From: Saprospiraceae bacterium | GTDB taxonomy: Bacteria; Bacteroidota; Bacteroidia; Chitinophagales; Saprospiraceae | Length of the DNA stretch: 64,000 nt | NCBI GenBank assembly: GCA_016706365.1 | Contig: JADJJU010000024.1 | Span: 1-64,000, forward strand | Direction: 5' to 3' | Shown here: piece by piece, positions 44,165 through 53,404 of the stretch | Numbering within the stretch: position 1 is the first letter of the stretch | Layout: each line of letters begins with the position of its first letter | Notes under the pieces: model-generated | What the model saw: only the letters and a program-made list of their open reading frames with translations | Databases searched by the model: none | What the model was told of the DNA's origin: nothing | Position numbers and translations under genes: made by a program

Positions 44165-44250
44165 CAGTAGCTTCCAGCTACGGCACTCACACCTCATAGC
44201 TGAAATGAACCTTCTAAGGTCGTAGCTGAAAGCTACTCTGAACAACTAGT
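44165..44250. repeat. CGTAGCT palindrome plus GGTCGTAGCTGAAAGCT element
   Basis: TAGCTTCCAGCTA palindrome followed by CGGCACTCACAC. After a 35-base gap comes AGGTCGTAGCTGAAAGCTAC. Other copies lie at 57067-57095, 57181-57272, 58314-58342 and 58695-58772. Confidence 0.6.
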
Positions 44251-44401
44251 GTACAAAATTGCTGCTCATTCGGCTGTTAAATTGGCTGCTCGGGCTGTTC
44301 AATCGTAAATCGTAGATCGTAAATCATAAATTATTACAAACCGCTTCTATCCTCCGAAGCAATATATTCCCCTTCTTTGCACATATTGCGGCGACTCTGA
44401 T

Positions 44402-44409
44402 TAATTTTG
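44402..44409 (+). promoter_or_regulatory. -7 box immediately upstream of a start codon
   Basis: TAATTTTG (TAnnTTTG consensus) ends 4 bases before the ATG at 44414, which would place transcription start at or within the start codon. A TTTG at 44376-44379 is 22 bases upstream, a little far for -33. Confidence 0.4.
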
Positions 44410-44413
44410 CAGC

Positions 44414-45172
44414 ATGATAAAACGGATTTCCATTTTTCAACATAAGATTGATGTCTCAATTCCATTATTCCTGCTATTTGCAATAGCGCTGTTGAGTTCA
44501 TGCGGAGAAAGTTCAGGTAAAAGAGACATTACAAAGTACTATTTTCCTTACAAGTCCCTTGAAGATGGCAAAGTGTATATCTATTCCTCAGCCTTACCCG
44601 ATCAACCGGAGGATTATTGGTTTTACAAATCCCTTCAGCAAGATGGCAAATGGTATTTGACTGCCCAAAATTATGATCCCAATATGGAAGTCCGGCAATT
44701 CCAGTCAGAGGTTGTTGTAGAAAATGGCACTGTTACTGAAAACTATGTTTTATTCCGTCCAACTCCTGAAGGCAGACCAGAAAAAATCAAAACTGAAGTG
44801 CTACAGGGAAATCAATTTCCTTTCCGGGTCACCGATTCTCTGGGTGTATTTCTGTTTAGTCTGAAGTGGACAGAGGATACAGAACCCGTCAGCAATACAA
44901 CACTCACGCGCAATCGGCGTTTTTTAGGTGATACTTCGTTTATCTTTCAGGGTAAAACAATTCCCGCAATCAGAATGTCTGTCAGAGATTTGCTGGAATT
45001 TGATCAGGAAGGAACACTTGAAGTGGAGACAGAAGCTGAAGAATGGTATGCCGAAAATCTTGGTCTTGTATATTTGAGAAAGAAAATCAATAACAATATA
45101 AGCATGGAATACACCCTTGATACACTGGTTGAGATGGAGTATTTTATTCAAAAATATCTGCCCCGTCAATGA
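44414..45172 (+). CDS. Uncharacterised lipoprotein
   Basis: 252 residues. An N-terminal hydrophobic stretch ends in the lipobox LLSSC (Cys at about residue 30), so it is a lipid-anchored envelope protein. The mature part is beta-rich (KYYFPYKSLEDGKVYIYSS, WYAENLGLVYLRKKIN) with no recognised domain. Start ATG 44414. Its stop overlaps the start of the next gene by 4 bases (ATGA), so the two are translationally coupled. The partner is a T9SS-secreted protein, which suggests a joint role at the cell surface. Confidence 0.72.
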   Translation: MIKRISIFQHKIDVSIPLFLLFAIALLSSCGESSGKRDITKYYFPYKSLEDGKVYIYSSALPDQPEDYWFYKSLQQDGKWYLTAQNYDPNMEVRQFQSEVVVENGTVTENYVLFRPTPEGRPEKIKTEVLQGNQFPFRVTDSLGVFLFSLKWTEDTEPVSNTTLTRNRRFLGDTSFIFQGKTIPAIRMSVRDLLEFDQEGTLEVETEAEEWYAENLGLVYLRKKINNNISMEYTLDTLVEMEYFIQKYLPRQ

Positions 45173-46719
45173 AATTTTTTGCAATTTGTATTGTAAGTCT
45201 GTTCTTTTGGAATGCATCGCTGCAGGCTCAGATTGTGCCGCCTGATTTTCTCTGTGTCAAAGGGGATACTGTAGTATGGTCGCTGCCCAATAATACGTGT
45301 GGAGCTTTTCAGGGCCTGGAAATTTATATCAGTGATACTCGTCCCGGGCCATATACTTTGTTGACCACTATTACTAATATCACCCAGACTGAATACATTA
45401 ATGCTATACCGGGTATACCACTCAAATATTATTATCTAAGAAGTCAATATGCCTGCCCCGGTAATTTTTCTGTGCCTACAGATACGTTCAGCAAAGGAGC
45501 AGATCCAAATGGACAGGTAGAAATTTACTATGTCCTGGCAATGGATGCTTGTGACATCAAGGGGCCTTTTGATAATTTTCACAATACAATGCTGCTCAAT
45601 GTGGTCACCGATCCCTGCACCAGGGAAGCTATACTGACATGGAATCCTTACCTTAACTGGGCCAATGGCCTGGATGCCTATGAAATATTTGTCAGCATTG
45701 ATGGAGCAGCACCAGTTCTCGTAGATACTACCATTGCAACGCGGTTTGTGTATGGGGGACTGGATGATGACAGAGATTATTGTTTTACAGTCGTCGCCCG
45801 TGAATCAGTTACCAATAACAGAGCCTCTTCCACTGTATCCTGCTTCCGTTCGCAAGTCATACAGCCTGTTGGTGATCTATGTCTGGAACTGGTGACCGTT
45901 GAGCTAAATGGAGATGTGACATTAAACTGGAGAATCAACAGCAATGCAGCCTTGCAGAGAGTCCGTATTCTTAGTGGAAGTAGTCCGGACAATCTTGATC
46001 AGGTAATTTTTGAGGAAACTAATCCTGTGTTTACCTCCAACAATCAGACATTTACAGATACAAGGGGCCTGGCTGGCGCGGGTATTGTATATTACAGAAT
46101 TGAGACTATCGATAATTGTGGTGATAATGTATCATCAAATCTATTTCCTACCATATTCCTGAGTGGGGCAGTTCTTCCAGGCAGACAGAACCGTGCTTTT
46201 TGGGAGCAGGATTCGACTCAAGGACAGTCCGTTCTGGATCATGAGATTTTCAGAGTAGAAGGTTCCAATATCATTTTTATTTCCCGGCTGAATGCTGCAG
46301 CTTTTGAATTCACTGAGAGTTTAAGTGGCCCGGCAACAGGAAATACGCAGTTTTGCTATGTCCTGATTAGTAATCTTGAACAGGAATGTACGGGAGTTTT
46401 GCCCCTTAGAAGTCAATCTAATGTTCATTGTGTGGAGCAAAATTCTACTTTACTTTTCCCTAATGCTCTGGTTCCCGGAGGATTTAATGATGAATTCAAG
46501 CCTGTCATTCTCTACCGGGAATCCATCAATTCTTACGAGCTGCACATTTTCGATCGCTATGGTGGTCAGGTATTCACAACCTCTGATCCAGACACTGCCT
46601 GGAAAGGCACAAAAGGAGGAAAGGAATTACCTCTTGGAGCATATAGCTATCGTGTCAAAGCCACTCAGACCAGCGGAAGAATTATTGAGCAGACGGGGAC
46701 TGTGTTTTTGGTGAAATAG
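45169..46719 (+). CDS. T9SS type B sorting-domain (CHU_C) secreted protein with fibronectin-like repeats
   Basis: 516 residues. Signal peptide cleaved after LQAQ. Three or four fibronectin type III-like beta-sandwich units occupy residues ~20-420 (TLLTTITNITQTEYINAIPG, AILTWNPYLNWANGLDAYEI, YCFTVVARE). The C-terminal ~85 residues are the gliding-motility-associated/type B T9SS sorting domain: LFPNALVPGGFNDEFKP, YELHIFDRYGGQVFTT, WKGTKGGKELPLGAYSYRV, TGTVFLVK. It should be exported by the type IX system and anchored on the surface as an adhesin-like filament. Coupled to the preceding lipoprotein gene. Confidence 0.9.
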   Translation: MKFFAICIVSLFFWNASLQAQIVPPDFLCVKGDTVVWSLPNNTCGAFQGLEIYISDTRPGPYTLLTTITNITQTEYINAIPGIPLKYYYLRSQYACPGNFSVPTDTFSKGADPNGQVEIYYVLAMDACDIKGPFDNFHNTMLLNVVTDPCTREAILTWNPYLNWANGLDAYEIFVSIDGAAPVLVDTTIATRFVYGGLDDDRDYCFTVVARESVTNNRASSTVSCFRSQVIQPVGDLCLELVTVELNGDVTLNWRINSNAALQRVRILSGSSPDNLDQVIFEETNPVFTSNNQTFTDTRGLAGAGIVYYRIETIDNCGDNVSSNLFPTIFLSGAVLPGRQNRAFWEQDSTQGQSVLDHEIFRVEGSNIIFISRLNAAAFEFTESLSGPATGNTQFCYVLISNLEQECTGVLPLRSQSNVHCVEQNSTLLFPNALVPGGFNDEFKPVILYRESINSYELHIFDRYGGQVFTTSDPDTAWKGTKGGKELPLGAYSYRVKATQTSGRIIEQTGTVFLVK

Positions 46720-46861
46720 GAGGAAGATTTAAAAGGTTATATCGAGGCAGAATAGAATGCTTAAAAAAATCGAATGCTGTGCTAAAAGCTTTACCTCCAT
46801 AAATACATCAGTTGAACAGCTGCTCTTATTCGTTTTACATCGACGTTTTTTTCAAGCTTCT

Positions 46862-46890
46862 TGTACTTTTGTCTTGATACAAAAGTAACA
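46862..46890. repeat. ACTTTTGT inverted repeat element in a gene-free stretch
   Basis: ACTTTTGT/ACAAAAGT with a 6-base loop, followed by AACAAAAAATCAAGGC, a dispersed intergenic motif seen in Bacteroidota. It lies in the 881-base gap 46720-47600. A 94-codon open frame over it (46861-47145) reads as repeat-derived. Confidence 0.5.
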
Positions 46891-47215
46891 AAAAATCAAG
46901 GCTGTTTAAAATTTCCTTGTTTTCTACGCTGCTCTCCTCTCCACGCATGCAAAGCCGCTCGCTTAAATTGTTTGTTTCTGGAACAAGAATTTAATTTCAA
47001 ATTTTTGCTGCAGATGCCTGAAGCTTGTTCTTTGGCTCGACTTCTGTGCCTGCTTGCTTGTCGTCAAATTCAGATTGACAACTGTGTTACGAGCAGCTTG
47101 AAAATCTACAGAAATTATAAAAGGCCGGGTTTAACAGCCAAATAGCCGGAGAAACGAAAAAGTACTGATTCTTTGTGGGTTTGGTTTTTGATAATCAAAC
47201 TCCGGAAGGAGTTTA

Positions 47216-47308
47216 ATGTAAATAACCCCGTGCAAGTGAAACGCAGCCCGGGGTCAGAGAAACACCTAAAAAGAACTCCGAAGGTGTTCAACTTAAAAAG
47301 TCTCAAGA
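47216..47308. repeat. CCCCGTGC hairpin element, copy 2
   Basis: CCCCGTGC (47226-47233), the identical loop AAGTGAAACGCA, then GCCCGGGG (47246-47253), so the stem has one mismatch. The tail GAACTCCGAAGGTGTTCAAC is the same as at 25957-26046. Preceded by AACTCCGGAAGGAGTTT, another palindrome. A CCACGAAGTACACGAA-type repeat follows at 47363-47395 on the minus strand. Confidence 0.65.
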
Positions 47309-47515
47309 GTATAGCAGAGATACTATTTCTGAATATTTTATTCCCCCGCTAATTTTAGAAACCATTCGTGCCCTTTCGTGTACTTCGTGGATAATCTACT
47401 TCCTGTAAATGTAAAAATCTTATCCCGAAAGGTGTAATCCCGACAATCCATCCATTAGCTTAGCTCATAAGCACATAAAATATATATTAAAATAAAATAT
47501 TGCAGAATTAGCCTG

Positions 47516-47523
47516 TATATTTG
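47516..47523 (+). promoter_or_regulatory. Possible -7 box of purA
   Basis: TATATTTG fits TAnnTTTG, 77 bases before the purA start. No good -33 partner seen. Confidence 0.35.
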
Positions 47524-47600
47524 TTACGACAAGCAAGCGTCAAATCTGATAGAAAATTCTGTCAGGTTTTTCAATTTTCAGATCAATTGAAACATGAATT

Positions 47601-48869
47601 ATGCAGATGGATGTTCTCCTCGGTTTACAATGGGGTGATGAAGGAAAAGGTAAAGTAGTTGACTTTTTGGCACCTGAATATGATATTATTGCCAGATTTC
47701 AAGGTGGACCCAATGCAGGGCACACGCTCATATTTGATGGCAAAAAATTTGTATTACACACCATTCCCTCCGGGATCTTTAGATCCAATCTGATCAACGT
47801 CATCGGAAATGGTGTAGTAGTTGATCCGATCACACTTGGCAAAGAAATGGACAAGCTGGATGAATTTGGCGTTTCCTATCAAGATCGTCTCCTGATCGCC
47901 CGCAAAGCACACTTGATCCTGCCTACTCACAGATGGCTGGATGCAGCTTCTGAAGCGTCAAAAGGACTTGCAAAAATAGGCTCTACGCTCAAGGGAATAG
48001 GTCCGACTTACATGGACAAAACCGGGAGAAATGGCTTGCGTATCGGCGATATCCTGACTCCTGATTTCAATGAAAAATACCAGGTCCTTAAAGAAAAACA
48101 TTTAGGCTTGCTCAAAATGTATCCCAAAGTAGATTTTGATCTGGATAATCAGGAGCATCTCTGGATGAATGCCATAGAAAGACTGCGCAGCTTCCAGATT
48201 GTGGATTGCGAATATTATATCAATCATGCACTCAAAGCCGGCAAACGTATTTTAGCTGAAGGAGCTCAGGGTACTATGCTCGACATAGATTTCGGAACAT
48301 ATCCTTTCGTTACTTCCTCCAATACTATCACTGCCGGAGTTTGCACCGGACTGGGAGTAGCGCCTTCCAAAATAGGTAAAGTCATCGGTATCACTAAAGC
48401 GTATTGTACACGCGTAGGAAGCGGACCTTTTCCAACTGAGCTAGAGGATGAGACAGGTGAAAAACTACGCGCCATCGGTGCTGAATTTGGTGCGACTACC
48501 GGACGTCCAAGACGCTGCGGTTGGATTGACCTCGTGCAATTAAGATACACCTGCATGATAAACGGAGTAACTGAACTGGTAGTGACCAAAATGGACGTTC
48601 TCAATGATTTTGATACACTCTCTGCAGCTAACACCTATAACATATCTGGAAAGTCAGTAAATGAAATTCCTTTCGAATTAAGTGATCCGAACATTGTTCC
48701 TGTTTATGAGGAACTAAAAGGATGGAATAAGGATCTGACAGGTATTACAGAAATGAGTAATACTCCTGCTGAATTTCAGGAATATATAGCTTATCTGGAA
48801 AACAGACTGGAAACTCCTGTCAGCATGATCTCCACTGGACCCGACAGAACCGAATTGATTCTTCGCTAA
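47601..48869 (+). CDS. purA: Adenylosuccinate synthase
   Basis: GTP-dependent condensation of IMP with aspartate, the first committed step to AMP. 422 residues, full length. The P-loop region LGLQWGDEGKGKVVDFL is at residues 6-22, followed by the active-site His in GPNAGHTL. The IMP-loop segment KGIGPTYMDK, the switch-like GTTGRPRRCGW region near 300 and the C-terminal ISTGPDRTELILR follow. Start ATG 47601; the ATG two codons on (47607) is equally possible. The stop overlaps the convergent DUF4835 gene's stop by 4 bases. Confidence 0.97.
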   Translation: MQMDVLLGLQWGDEGKGKVVDFLAPEYDIIARFQGGPNAGHTLIFDGKKFVLHTIPSGIFRSNLINVIGNGVVVDPITLGKEMDKLDEFGVSYQDRLLIARKAHLILPTHRWLDAASEASKGLAKIGSTLKGIGPTYMDKTGRNGLRIGDILTPDFNEKYQVLKEKHLGLLKMYPKVDFDLDNQEHLWMNAIERLRSFQIVDCEYYINHALKAGKRILAEGAQGTMLDIDFGTYPFVTSSNTITAGVCTGLGVAPSKIGKVIGITKAYCTRVGSGPFPTELEDETGEKLRAIGAEFGATTGRPRRCGWIDLVQLRYTCMINGVTELVVTKMDVLNDFDTLSAANTYNISGKSVNEIPFELSDPNIVPVYEELKGWNKDLTGITEMSNTPAEFQEYIAYLENRLETPVSMISTGPDRTELILR

Positions 48870-49771
48870 CGTTTTAGTTCCGGTATCCTTGCTGCAGCTG
48901 AAGGATCTATCTTGGTAAGTACCCGATAGACTTTTAGCTTTTCTGCCGACGTAGCCTGAATAAAAATATCGGCGAGTTCCTGACTCTTCGCATTGACAAA
49001 TGCAATTAAAATTGGAGCGCTGGGATAGTTTACATTTACCTTTTCAATTTCATCCAGAGCTGCAGAGATGGCAGTTCTCCCTGCAATAGCATCTTTATGC
49101 ATCACATCGAGTCCCAGCCTGTGATAATCATAATATGACTTTCTGAAAGCCCTCACCCTTGGACTTTGAATATTCTCTGCCAACCAATATCTGTTTCTGT
49201 TACCGTCATTAGCTCTCCAACCCCTGGGAGGACTGCTACCCGGCACCACATTGATGATTTCCTGCGCTTTCTGAAACATAGCATCACCTCCAAATGGGGA
49301 GAATGAATCATTATCTAATCCAAGAACCAGATATACATAGAATGCCAGCACATGGCTGAGATTATCAGTAAATTGATTCTCACTATAAATTAAAGGTCTT
49401 GCTTCTTCAAAAGAAAAATTGAAATCGCGATCTACATGATTGAGCAAAATCGTTTCATAGTTGCTGCCATAAACCGGTCGGGTAGCCTGAATAGTCAATT
49501 CAGCATCAAAGTTAGTCTCTGATTGTTCTTTCGTTATATTGATCTGAATATTGCACTTGATTCTTTCTTCCGGCAAATACTCATTCTCAGTCCATCTCCG
49601 GGTATTTATTAATTCAATTACGGCATTTTCCATCGTTTTGTACACCTTGGGATCTACTAATTGAGTAGTTGGCTTAGTGATTATCACTTCAAAAACAATC
49701 TCCTGTGCTGACAGGGTCTTGAAACTAAGGAAGCTAAGTAGTAAGAAAAGAGGAAAATGTAAAAAACGCAT
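48866..49771 (-). CDS. DUF4835 family secreted protein
   Basis: 301 residues with a signal peptide (MRFLHFPLFLLLSFLSFKTLSAQ). The family pattern is ITKPTTQLVDPKVYKTMENAVIELINTRRW near the N-terminus, LNHVDRDFNFSFEE, then YYLVLGLD-like and the aromatic WLAENIQSPRVRAFRKSYYDYHRLGLD. Function unknown, probably periplasmic or envelope-associated. It is the fourth gene of the bamD-rpoZ-coaBC-DUF4835 block that is widely conserved in Bacteroidota. Start ATG 49771, 11 bases after coaBC. Confidence 0.9.
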   Translation of the reverse strand: MRFLHFPLFLLLSFLSFKTLSAQEIVFEVIITKPTTQLVDPKVYKTMENAVIELINTRRWTENEYLPEERIKCNIQINITKEQSETNFDAELTIQATRPVYGSNYETILLNHVDRDFNFSFEEARPLIYSENQFTDNLSHVLAFYVYLVLGLDNDSFSPFGGDAMFQKAQEIINVVPGSSPPRGWRANDGNRNRYWLAENIQSPRVRAFRKSYYDYHRLGLDVMHKDAIAGRTAISAALDEIEKVNVNYPSAPILIAFVNAKSQELADIFIQATSAEKLKVYRVLTKIDPSAAARIPELKR

Positions 49772-49782
49772 AAACAGAATTC

Positions 49783-51003
49783 TTAATGATTATTTTTATC
49801 CAGTAACGATGCTATCGCAGAAATGATATGTTGAGCTACTTCTTTTTTGCTCATCACAGGATAATCATCGCTGCGATCATCTTTGAAAATGAGAGAAACC
49901 TTGTTGGTATCAACTCCAAATCCTGCATCATCGCTCCCGGTCATATTCAATACGACCATGTCCGCATTTTTACGCTTAAGTTTCTTTCTGGCATTCTCTG
50001 CTCCATTCTCAGATTCCAGCGCAAAAATTACATGCAATGCACCATTTTGCTTGAATTCACCCATTGTCAATGCAATATCCGGATTCAACTCCAATGCCAA
50101 ATTCAATGATTCTGTTGTTTCCTTTTTTATTTTTTGATCTGATACCTTTGACACTCTATAATCTGCAACTGCAGCTGTAAAGATCAATATACCGGGCTTG
50201 AGCTGAGCATTCAGATTCTGCATTTTCTCCAGCATTTCAGCAGCACTTTTTACCGGATATGTATGAATTCCGGACGGGATTGGAATTTGTAAAGGTCCAT
50301 GAACCAGATGAACTTCCGCTCCTGCTCCCTCAGCAGCTTCAGCTACAGCGACTCCCATTTTGCCGGAAGAATGATTGCTGATAAAACGCACAGGATCAAT
50401 AGCCTCCTGAGTCGGTCCTGCAGTGATCAGCACTTTCTTACCTTGTAATACTTGCTTGCCTTCAAGAGCTTTTAGCAGAAATTGAATTATCTCATCAGGC
50501 TCAGCCATTCTTCCATCTCCCACCAGTCCACTGGCCAGGAGACCATATCCTACCGGAATTTGACGTACTCCATCATTAGCAAGAAGGCTTAGATTTCTGC
50601 GGGTAGAAGGGTGTTTCCACATGTCAAGATCCATTGCCGGAGCGACATAGACCGGGCATTTGGCTGATAGGTAAGTTGCAAGAAGCATGTTGTCACAGAT
50701 GCCATTGGCCATTTTACCAAGCGTATTCGCAGTAGCAGGAGCAATAATCATCAGATCGGCCCAAAGACCCAATTCTACATGATTGTTCCATTGTCCCTGA
50801 TCTGAAATATCGTGGTAAACAGCATCACCGGTGAGAGCGCTGATTGTAAGTGGCGTGATAAAAGCCTGGGCATCCGGCGTGAAAACTGTACGTACACGGG
50901 CTCCCGACTTGATCAGCAAACGGGCCAGGACAGCGGACTTATAGGCAGCAATACTGCCTGATATGCCCAAAATTATATTTTTGCCATCCAGACTCATATG
51001 CAT
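49783..51003 (-). CDS. coaBC: Bifunctional phosphopantothenoylcysteine synthetase/decarboxylase
   Basis: Two consecutive steps of coenzyme A synthesis: ligation of cysteine to 4'-phosphopantothenate (CoaB), then decarboxylation (CoaC). 406 residues. The flavoprotein CoaC domain covers ~6-180 (GISGSIAAYKSAVLARLL, PANTLGKMANGICDNML, PAMDLDMWKHP). The CoaB domain covers ~190-400 (ITAGPTQEAIDPVRFISNHSSGKMG). Start taken at 51003, giving MHMSLDGKNIIL; the ATG at MSLDGK is equally plausible. 13 bases after rpoZ, in the same operon. Confidence 0.96.
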   Translation of the reverse strand: MHMSLDGKNIILGISGSIAAYKSAVLARLLIKSGARVRTVFTPDAQAFITPLTISALTGDAVYHDISDQGQWNNHVELGLWADLMIIAPATANTLGKMANGICDNMLLATYLSAKCPVYVAPAMDLDMWKHPSTRRNLSLLANDGVRQIPVGYGLLASGLVGDGRMAEPDEIIQFLLKALEGKQVLQGKKVLITAGPTQEAIDPVRFISNHSSGKMGVAVAEAAEGAGAEVHLVHGPLQIPIPSGIHTYPVKSAAEMLEKMQNLNAQLKPGILIFTAAVADYRVSKVSDQKIKKETTESLNLALELNPDIALTMGEFKQNGALHVIFALESENGAENARKKLKRKNADMVVLNMTGSDDAGFGVDTNKVSLIFKDDRSDDYPVMSKKEVAQHIISAIASLLDKNNH

Positions 51004-51016
51004 GGATTGAGAAATA

Positions 51017-51364
51017 CTAGTCTTCGATCTCCGGCTGACGCTCTTCTCTTTCTCTCCAGGTAAGCTCTGAGTTCAAAAACTCATGCGTTGCAATCAAAGC
51101 TGGATTTGGCAGACGCTCATAAAATTTAGAGATCTCGATTTGCTCCTTATTTTCATGAATCTCTTCGATAGTATCAGATACCACTTCGAACTCTTCCAAC
51201 TTGGTTTTCAACTCATCTTTCAAATCCACCTGAAGTTGTCTGGCTCTTTTGCTGATGATAGCCAGTGCTTCATAAATGTTGGATGCACGACCTGCCATTC
51301 CTGCGATATCGCGGGCAGTAACATTCGGATCCATTTTCTGTACTTTAGTTTTGATATCTGACAT
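51017..51364 (-). CDS. rpoZ: RNA polymerase omega subunit, Bacteroidota type
   Basis: Assembles with beta' and aids RNA polymerase stability. 115 residues. The RPB6/omega core is NVTARDIAGMAGRASNIYEALAIISKRARQLQVDLKDEL, where N-I-Y-E-A and I-x-K-R-A are characteristic. The acidic C-terminal extension (FYERLPNPALIATHEFLNSELTWREREERQPEIED) is typical of this phylum's long omega. Start ATG 51364 overlaps the bamD end by 20 bases, so translation is probably coupled. Confidence 0.93.
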   Translation of the reverse strand: MSDIKTKVQKMDPNVTARDIAGMAGRASNIYEALAIISKRARQLQVDLKDELKTKLEEFEVVSDTIEEIHENKEQIEISKFYERLPNPALIATHEFLNSELTWREREERQPEIED

Positions 51365-52163
51365 TGCTGAATTCTTTTAATTTTTCATTGGATTTATTTC
51401 GGATAGCACTAGCTTCTTTCAGCATTTTGCTTCGCGGATATTTATTTTTGAAGACCTCGTGTTTCCCGAGAACTTCCTGATATCTGTCTTTTTGCTTTTC
51501 ATAAATACTATTCTCTGCCAATAAATAAGCAGATTCAAGAATCTGAAAACGTACCATCTCTGCATTCTTTGTTTCCGGATAATCTCTCAGAAGATTTTCA
51601 AAACTCTGCATGGCAGACTGGTATTGCTTTAAGTCAAAATATAATTGACCTTCATTGTAAGCCTTTTGCTCCAATTTCACCCTTAGCTCATCTATATAGG
51701 CGTTGGATTGTTCCACTTTAGGGCTATTGGGATACAGATTGATGAAATTCTGAAAATCCTCGATAGCCTTCAGCGTATATGTCTGATCCAGTTTATGGCC
51801 CGGAGATAATTTATAATTCGAAAAAGCCGCCATAAACTCCGCTTCTTCTCTAAGACTACTGGTCGAGAAAGTCTGGGCAAAGTTTTTAAAATAAAATGCA
51901 GCGGACAGATAGGAATTCAGATAATAATGCGTGTAAGCATATGAGAAGTACAACTTCTCTGCCTGTTCCTTACCCCTGTAACTGGACAATATTTGTTCAA
52001 AAAGTGTCTGAGCTTTCAGGTATTCCTCCTTTTCATACAGTTTGAATCCGTATTCATAGATCATATCAGGATTGCCACCTGCCCTGATTCTCTCGAATTC
52101 ATTCTTGCAGGAAAACATGGAAATAGCCATAAAAAGCAACAGGATAGACCGATTTATTCTCAT
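51345..52163 (-). CDS. bamD: Outer-membrane protein assembly factor BamD
   Basis: Lipoprotein of the BAM complex that delivers beta-barrel proteins to the outer membrane. From the preferred start at 52163, the signal MRINRSILLLFMAISMFSC ends in a lipobox Cys. TPR-like helices follow (YEYGFKLYEKEEYLKAQTLFEQILSSY, FDLKQYQSAMQSFENLLRDYPETK), about 272 residues in all. The frame is open to 52352, but that extension is encoded by a palindromic repeat (52336-52378) and lacks family similarity. First gene of the bamD-rpoZ-coaBC-DUF4835 operon. Confidence 0.92.
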   Translation of the reverse strand: MRINRSILLLFMAISMFSCKNEFERIRAGGNPDMIYEYGFKLYEKEEYLKAQTLFEQILSSYRGKEQAEKLYFSYAYTHYYLNSYLSAAFYFKNFAQTFSTSSLREEAEFMAAFSNYKLSPGHKLDQTYTLKAIEDFQNFINLYPNSPKVEQSNAYIDELRVKLEQKAYNEGQLYFDLKQYQSAMQSFENLLRDYPETKNAEMVRFQILESAYLLAENSIYEKQKDRYQEVLGKHEVFKNKYPRSKMLKEASAIRNKSNEKLKEFSNVRYQN

Positions 52164-52335
52164 AGGGGTGCAAAAATACGATATGTTACTGATAAACAAA
52201 CCGCTTTGTGAAAAATTGATGAAAATCTCCTTCGGAATCGACCCTATTAAACGAAGGTTTTGTGGATTTGGTCTGCGTTTAATGGTTTGCTTATGAGTTT
52301 CGATTTTGCATTTCGGACTTTGGGCGCCTCCCGGG

Positions 52336-52456
52336 GTAATCTGAAATTGCAAAATTTAAATATGCAATTTCAGATTACTCGGGACCGGGCTATCCGCTTT
52401 ACTTCGCAGAGACGCATTGCCATGCGTCTCCGCTCGTGCCCGCTCCTATCCCTGGC
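52336..52456. repeat. Large palindromic element, copy 1
   Basis: Perfect 16-bp stem GTAATCTGAAATTGCA (52336-52351)/TGCAATTTCAGATTAC (52363-52378), then a core with ATCCGCTTTACTTCGCAGAG. An internal hairpin AGACGCAT/ATGCGTCT follows, then CTCGTGCCCGCT. The core recurs in inverted orientation at about 58905-58975. Confidence 0.7.
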
Positions 52457-52471
52457 GCAGTGTGGGTGTGG

Positions 52472-52505
52472 AGCAGCCGGCTTTTGGCCTTTAGCCCCAA
52501 CAGCC
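52472..52505 (+). repeat. Short heptad array
   Basis: AGCAGCC, CTTTTGG, CCTTTAG and a closing AACAGCC. Confidence 0.55.
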
Positions 52506-52591
52506 GACAAATCATCTCAAGTTTACAACACACTAATCCCTTCTATTTTGGGCATTTAGATACAAGCAGCTGATTATGCTTTCTTCATCGA

Positions 52592-52638
52592 GGCTGTTTG
52601 CCAGTGGCTAGAAGCGAGAAGCTAGAAGCCGGCTGTTA
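52592..52638 (-). repeat. Heptad array containing the stop codon of the ROK kinase gene
   Basis: On the minus strand TAACAGCC, then CTTCTAG, CTTCTCG, CTTCTAG, CCACTGG and a closing AAACAGCC. The gene's TAG stop (52622-52624) is the TAG of the first CTTCTAG unit, so the last residues TAGF are encoded by the array. Confidence 0.75.
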
Positions 52639-53383
52639 CCTCTTGAAGATGCGCATAATACGCCGCGCCAATACATCCGGCATTATTTTGAAGAAGTGCA
52701 GGTGTGACTTTAGTATTGATGAGAATATGTTTGGAGAAGAATTCCCATTTTTTGCAAATGCCTCCGCCAACTACAATGATCTCAGGATTAAACAGGCGCT
52801 CTACCAATGTGAGATAATCATTGAGCCGCTTGCCGAATGCCAGCCAGTTAAGGTGGCTGCGCTTGCGGGCAACATTGGAAATACGTCGCTCAGCAATATC
52901 CCCTTTCATGGGTAAGAAACCCAATTCGGTATTAGGTACCAATGCTCCATTTATAAATATTCCTGAACCTACACCTGTACCTATCGTGATCATTATTACT
53001 GTGCCTTTTATTCCTTTGGCTGCTCCAAAATTCATTTCAGCCAGGCCCGCTGCATCAGCGTCATTAATCACATAAAATGGCTGACCTGTAACTTCTGAAA
53101 ATAATTTGCTGATCGGAGTATTGATCCAGGATTTATCCAGATTTGTAGCCGTAATAGCAATATCATTCATGATAACAGATGGAAACCCACAACCTACGGG
53201 ACCCTGATAGTCAAACTTACGCAGACACTCCTGAATGATCACGCTCACCGAAGCAGGAGTAGCAGGTTTAGGTGTTAAAATCTTCAGCTTCTCAGTCAGC
53301 ATTTCACCGGTAGAAGGATCCACTAGTGCTGCTTTGATTCCTGTACCTCCAACATCTATACCTAGGATGGACTTTATGAGCAT
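52622..53383 (-). CDS. ROK-family glucokinase, polyphosphate glucokinase-like
   Basis: Phosphorylates glucose. The 253-residue protein opens with the phosphate-1 motif LGIDVGGTGIKAALVD, whose GTGIKA form and overall length match polyphosphate-dependent glucokinases (PPGK). VINDADAAGLAEMNFGAAKG contains the catalytic Asp. TIGTGVGSGIFINGALV and LGFLPMKGD follow, then the C-terminal IIVVGGGICKKW. Polyphosphate as donor is inference; ATP use is possible. The C-terminus runs into a repeat array and ends LQEVTAGF, so the native end may have been altered by repeat insertion. 21 bases downstream of the cyclophilin gene. Confidence 0.85.
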   Translation of the reverse strand: MLIKSILGIDVGGTGIKAALVDPSTGEMLTEKLKILTPKPATPASVSVIIQECLRKFDYQGPVGCGFPSVIMNDIAITATNLDKSWINTPISKLFSEVTGQPFYVINDADAAGLAEMNFGAAKGIKGTVIMITIGTGVGSGIFINGALVPNTELGFLPMKGDIAERRISNVARKRSHLNWLAFGKRLNDYLTLVERLFNPEIIVVGGGICKKWEFFSKHILINTKVTPALLQNNAGCIGAAYYAHLQEVTAGF

Positions 53384-53404
53384 AATAGTATATTGAGGAA
53401 GTAC

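Noticed and set aside
46861..47145. 94-codon ORF in the gap before purA
   Set aside because: It lies over an ACTTTTGT inverted-repeat element of a type dispersed in Bacteroidota; Cys/Leu-rich translation with no family.
52164..52352. 63-residue N-terminal extension of BamD
   Set aside because: It would be encoded partly by the 52336-52378 palindrome and would place the lipoprotein signal internally.
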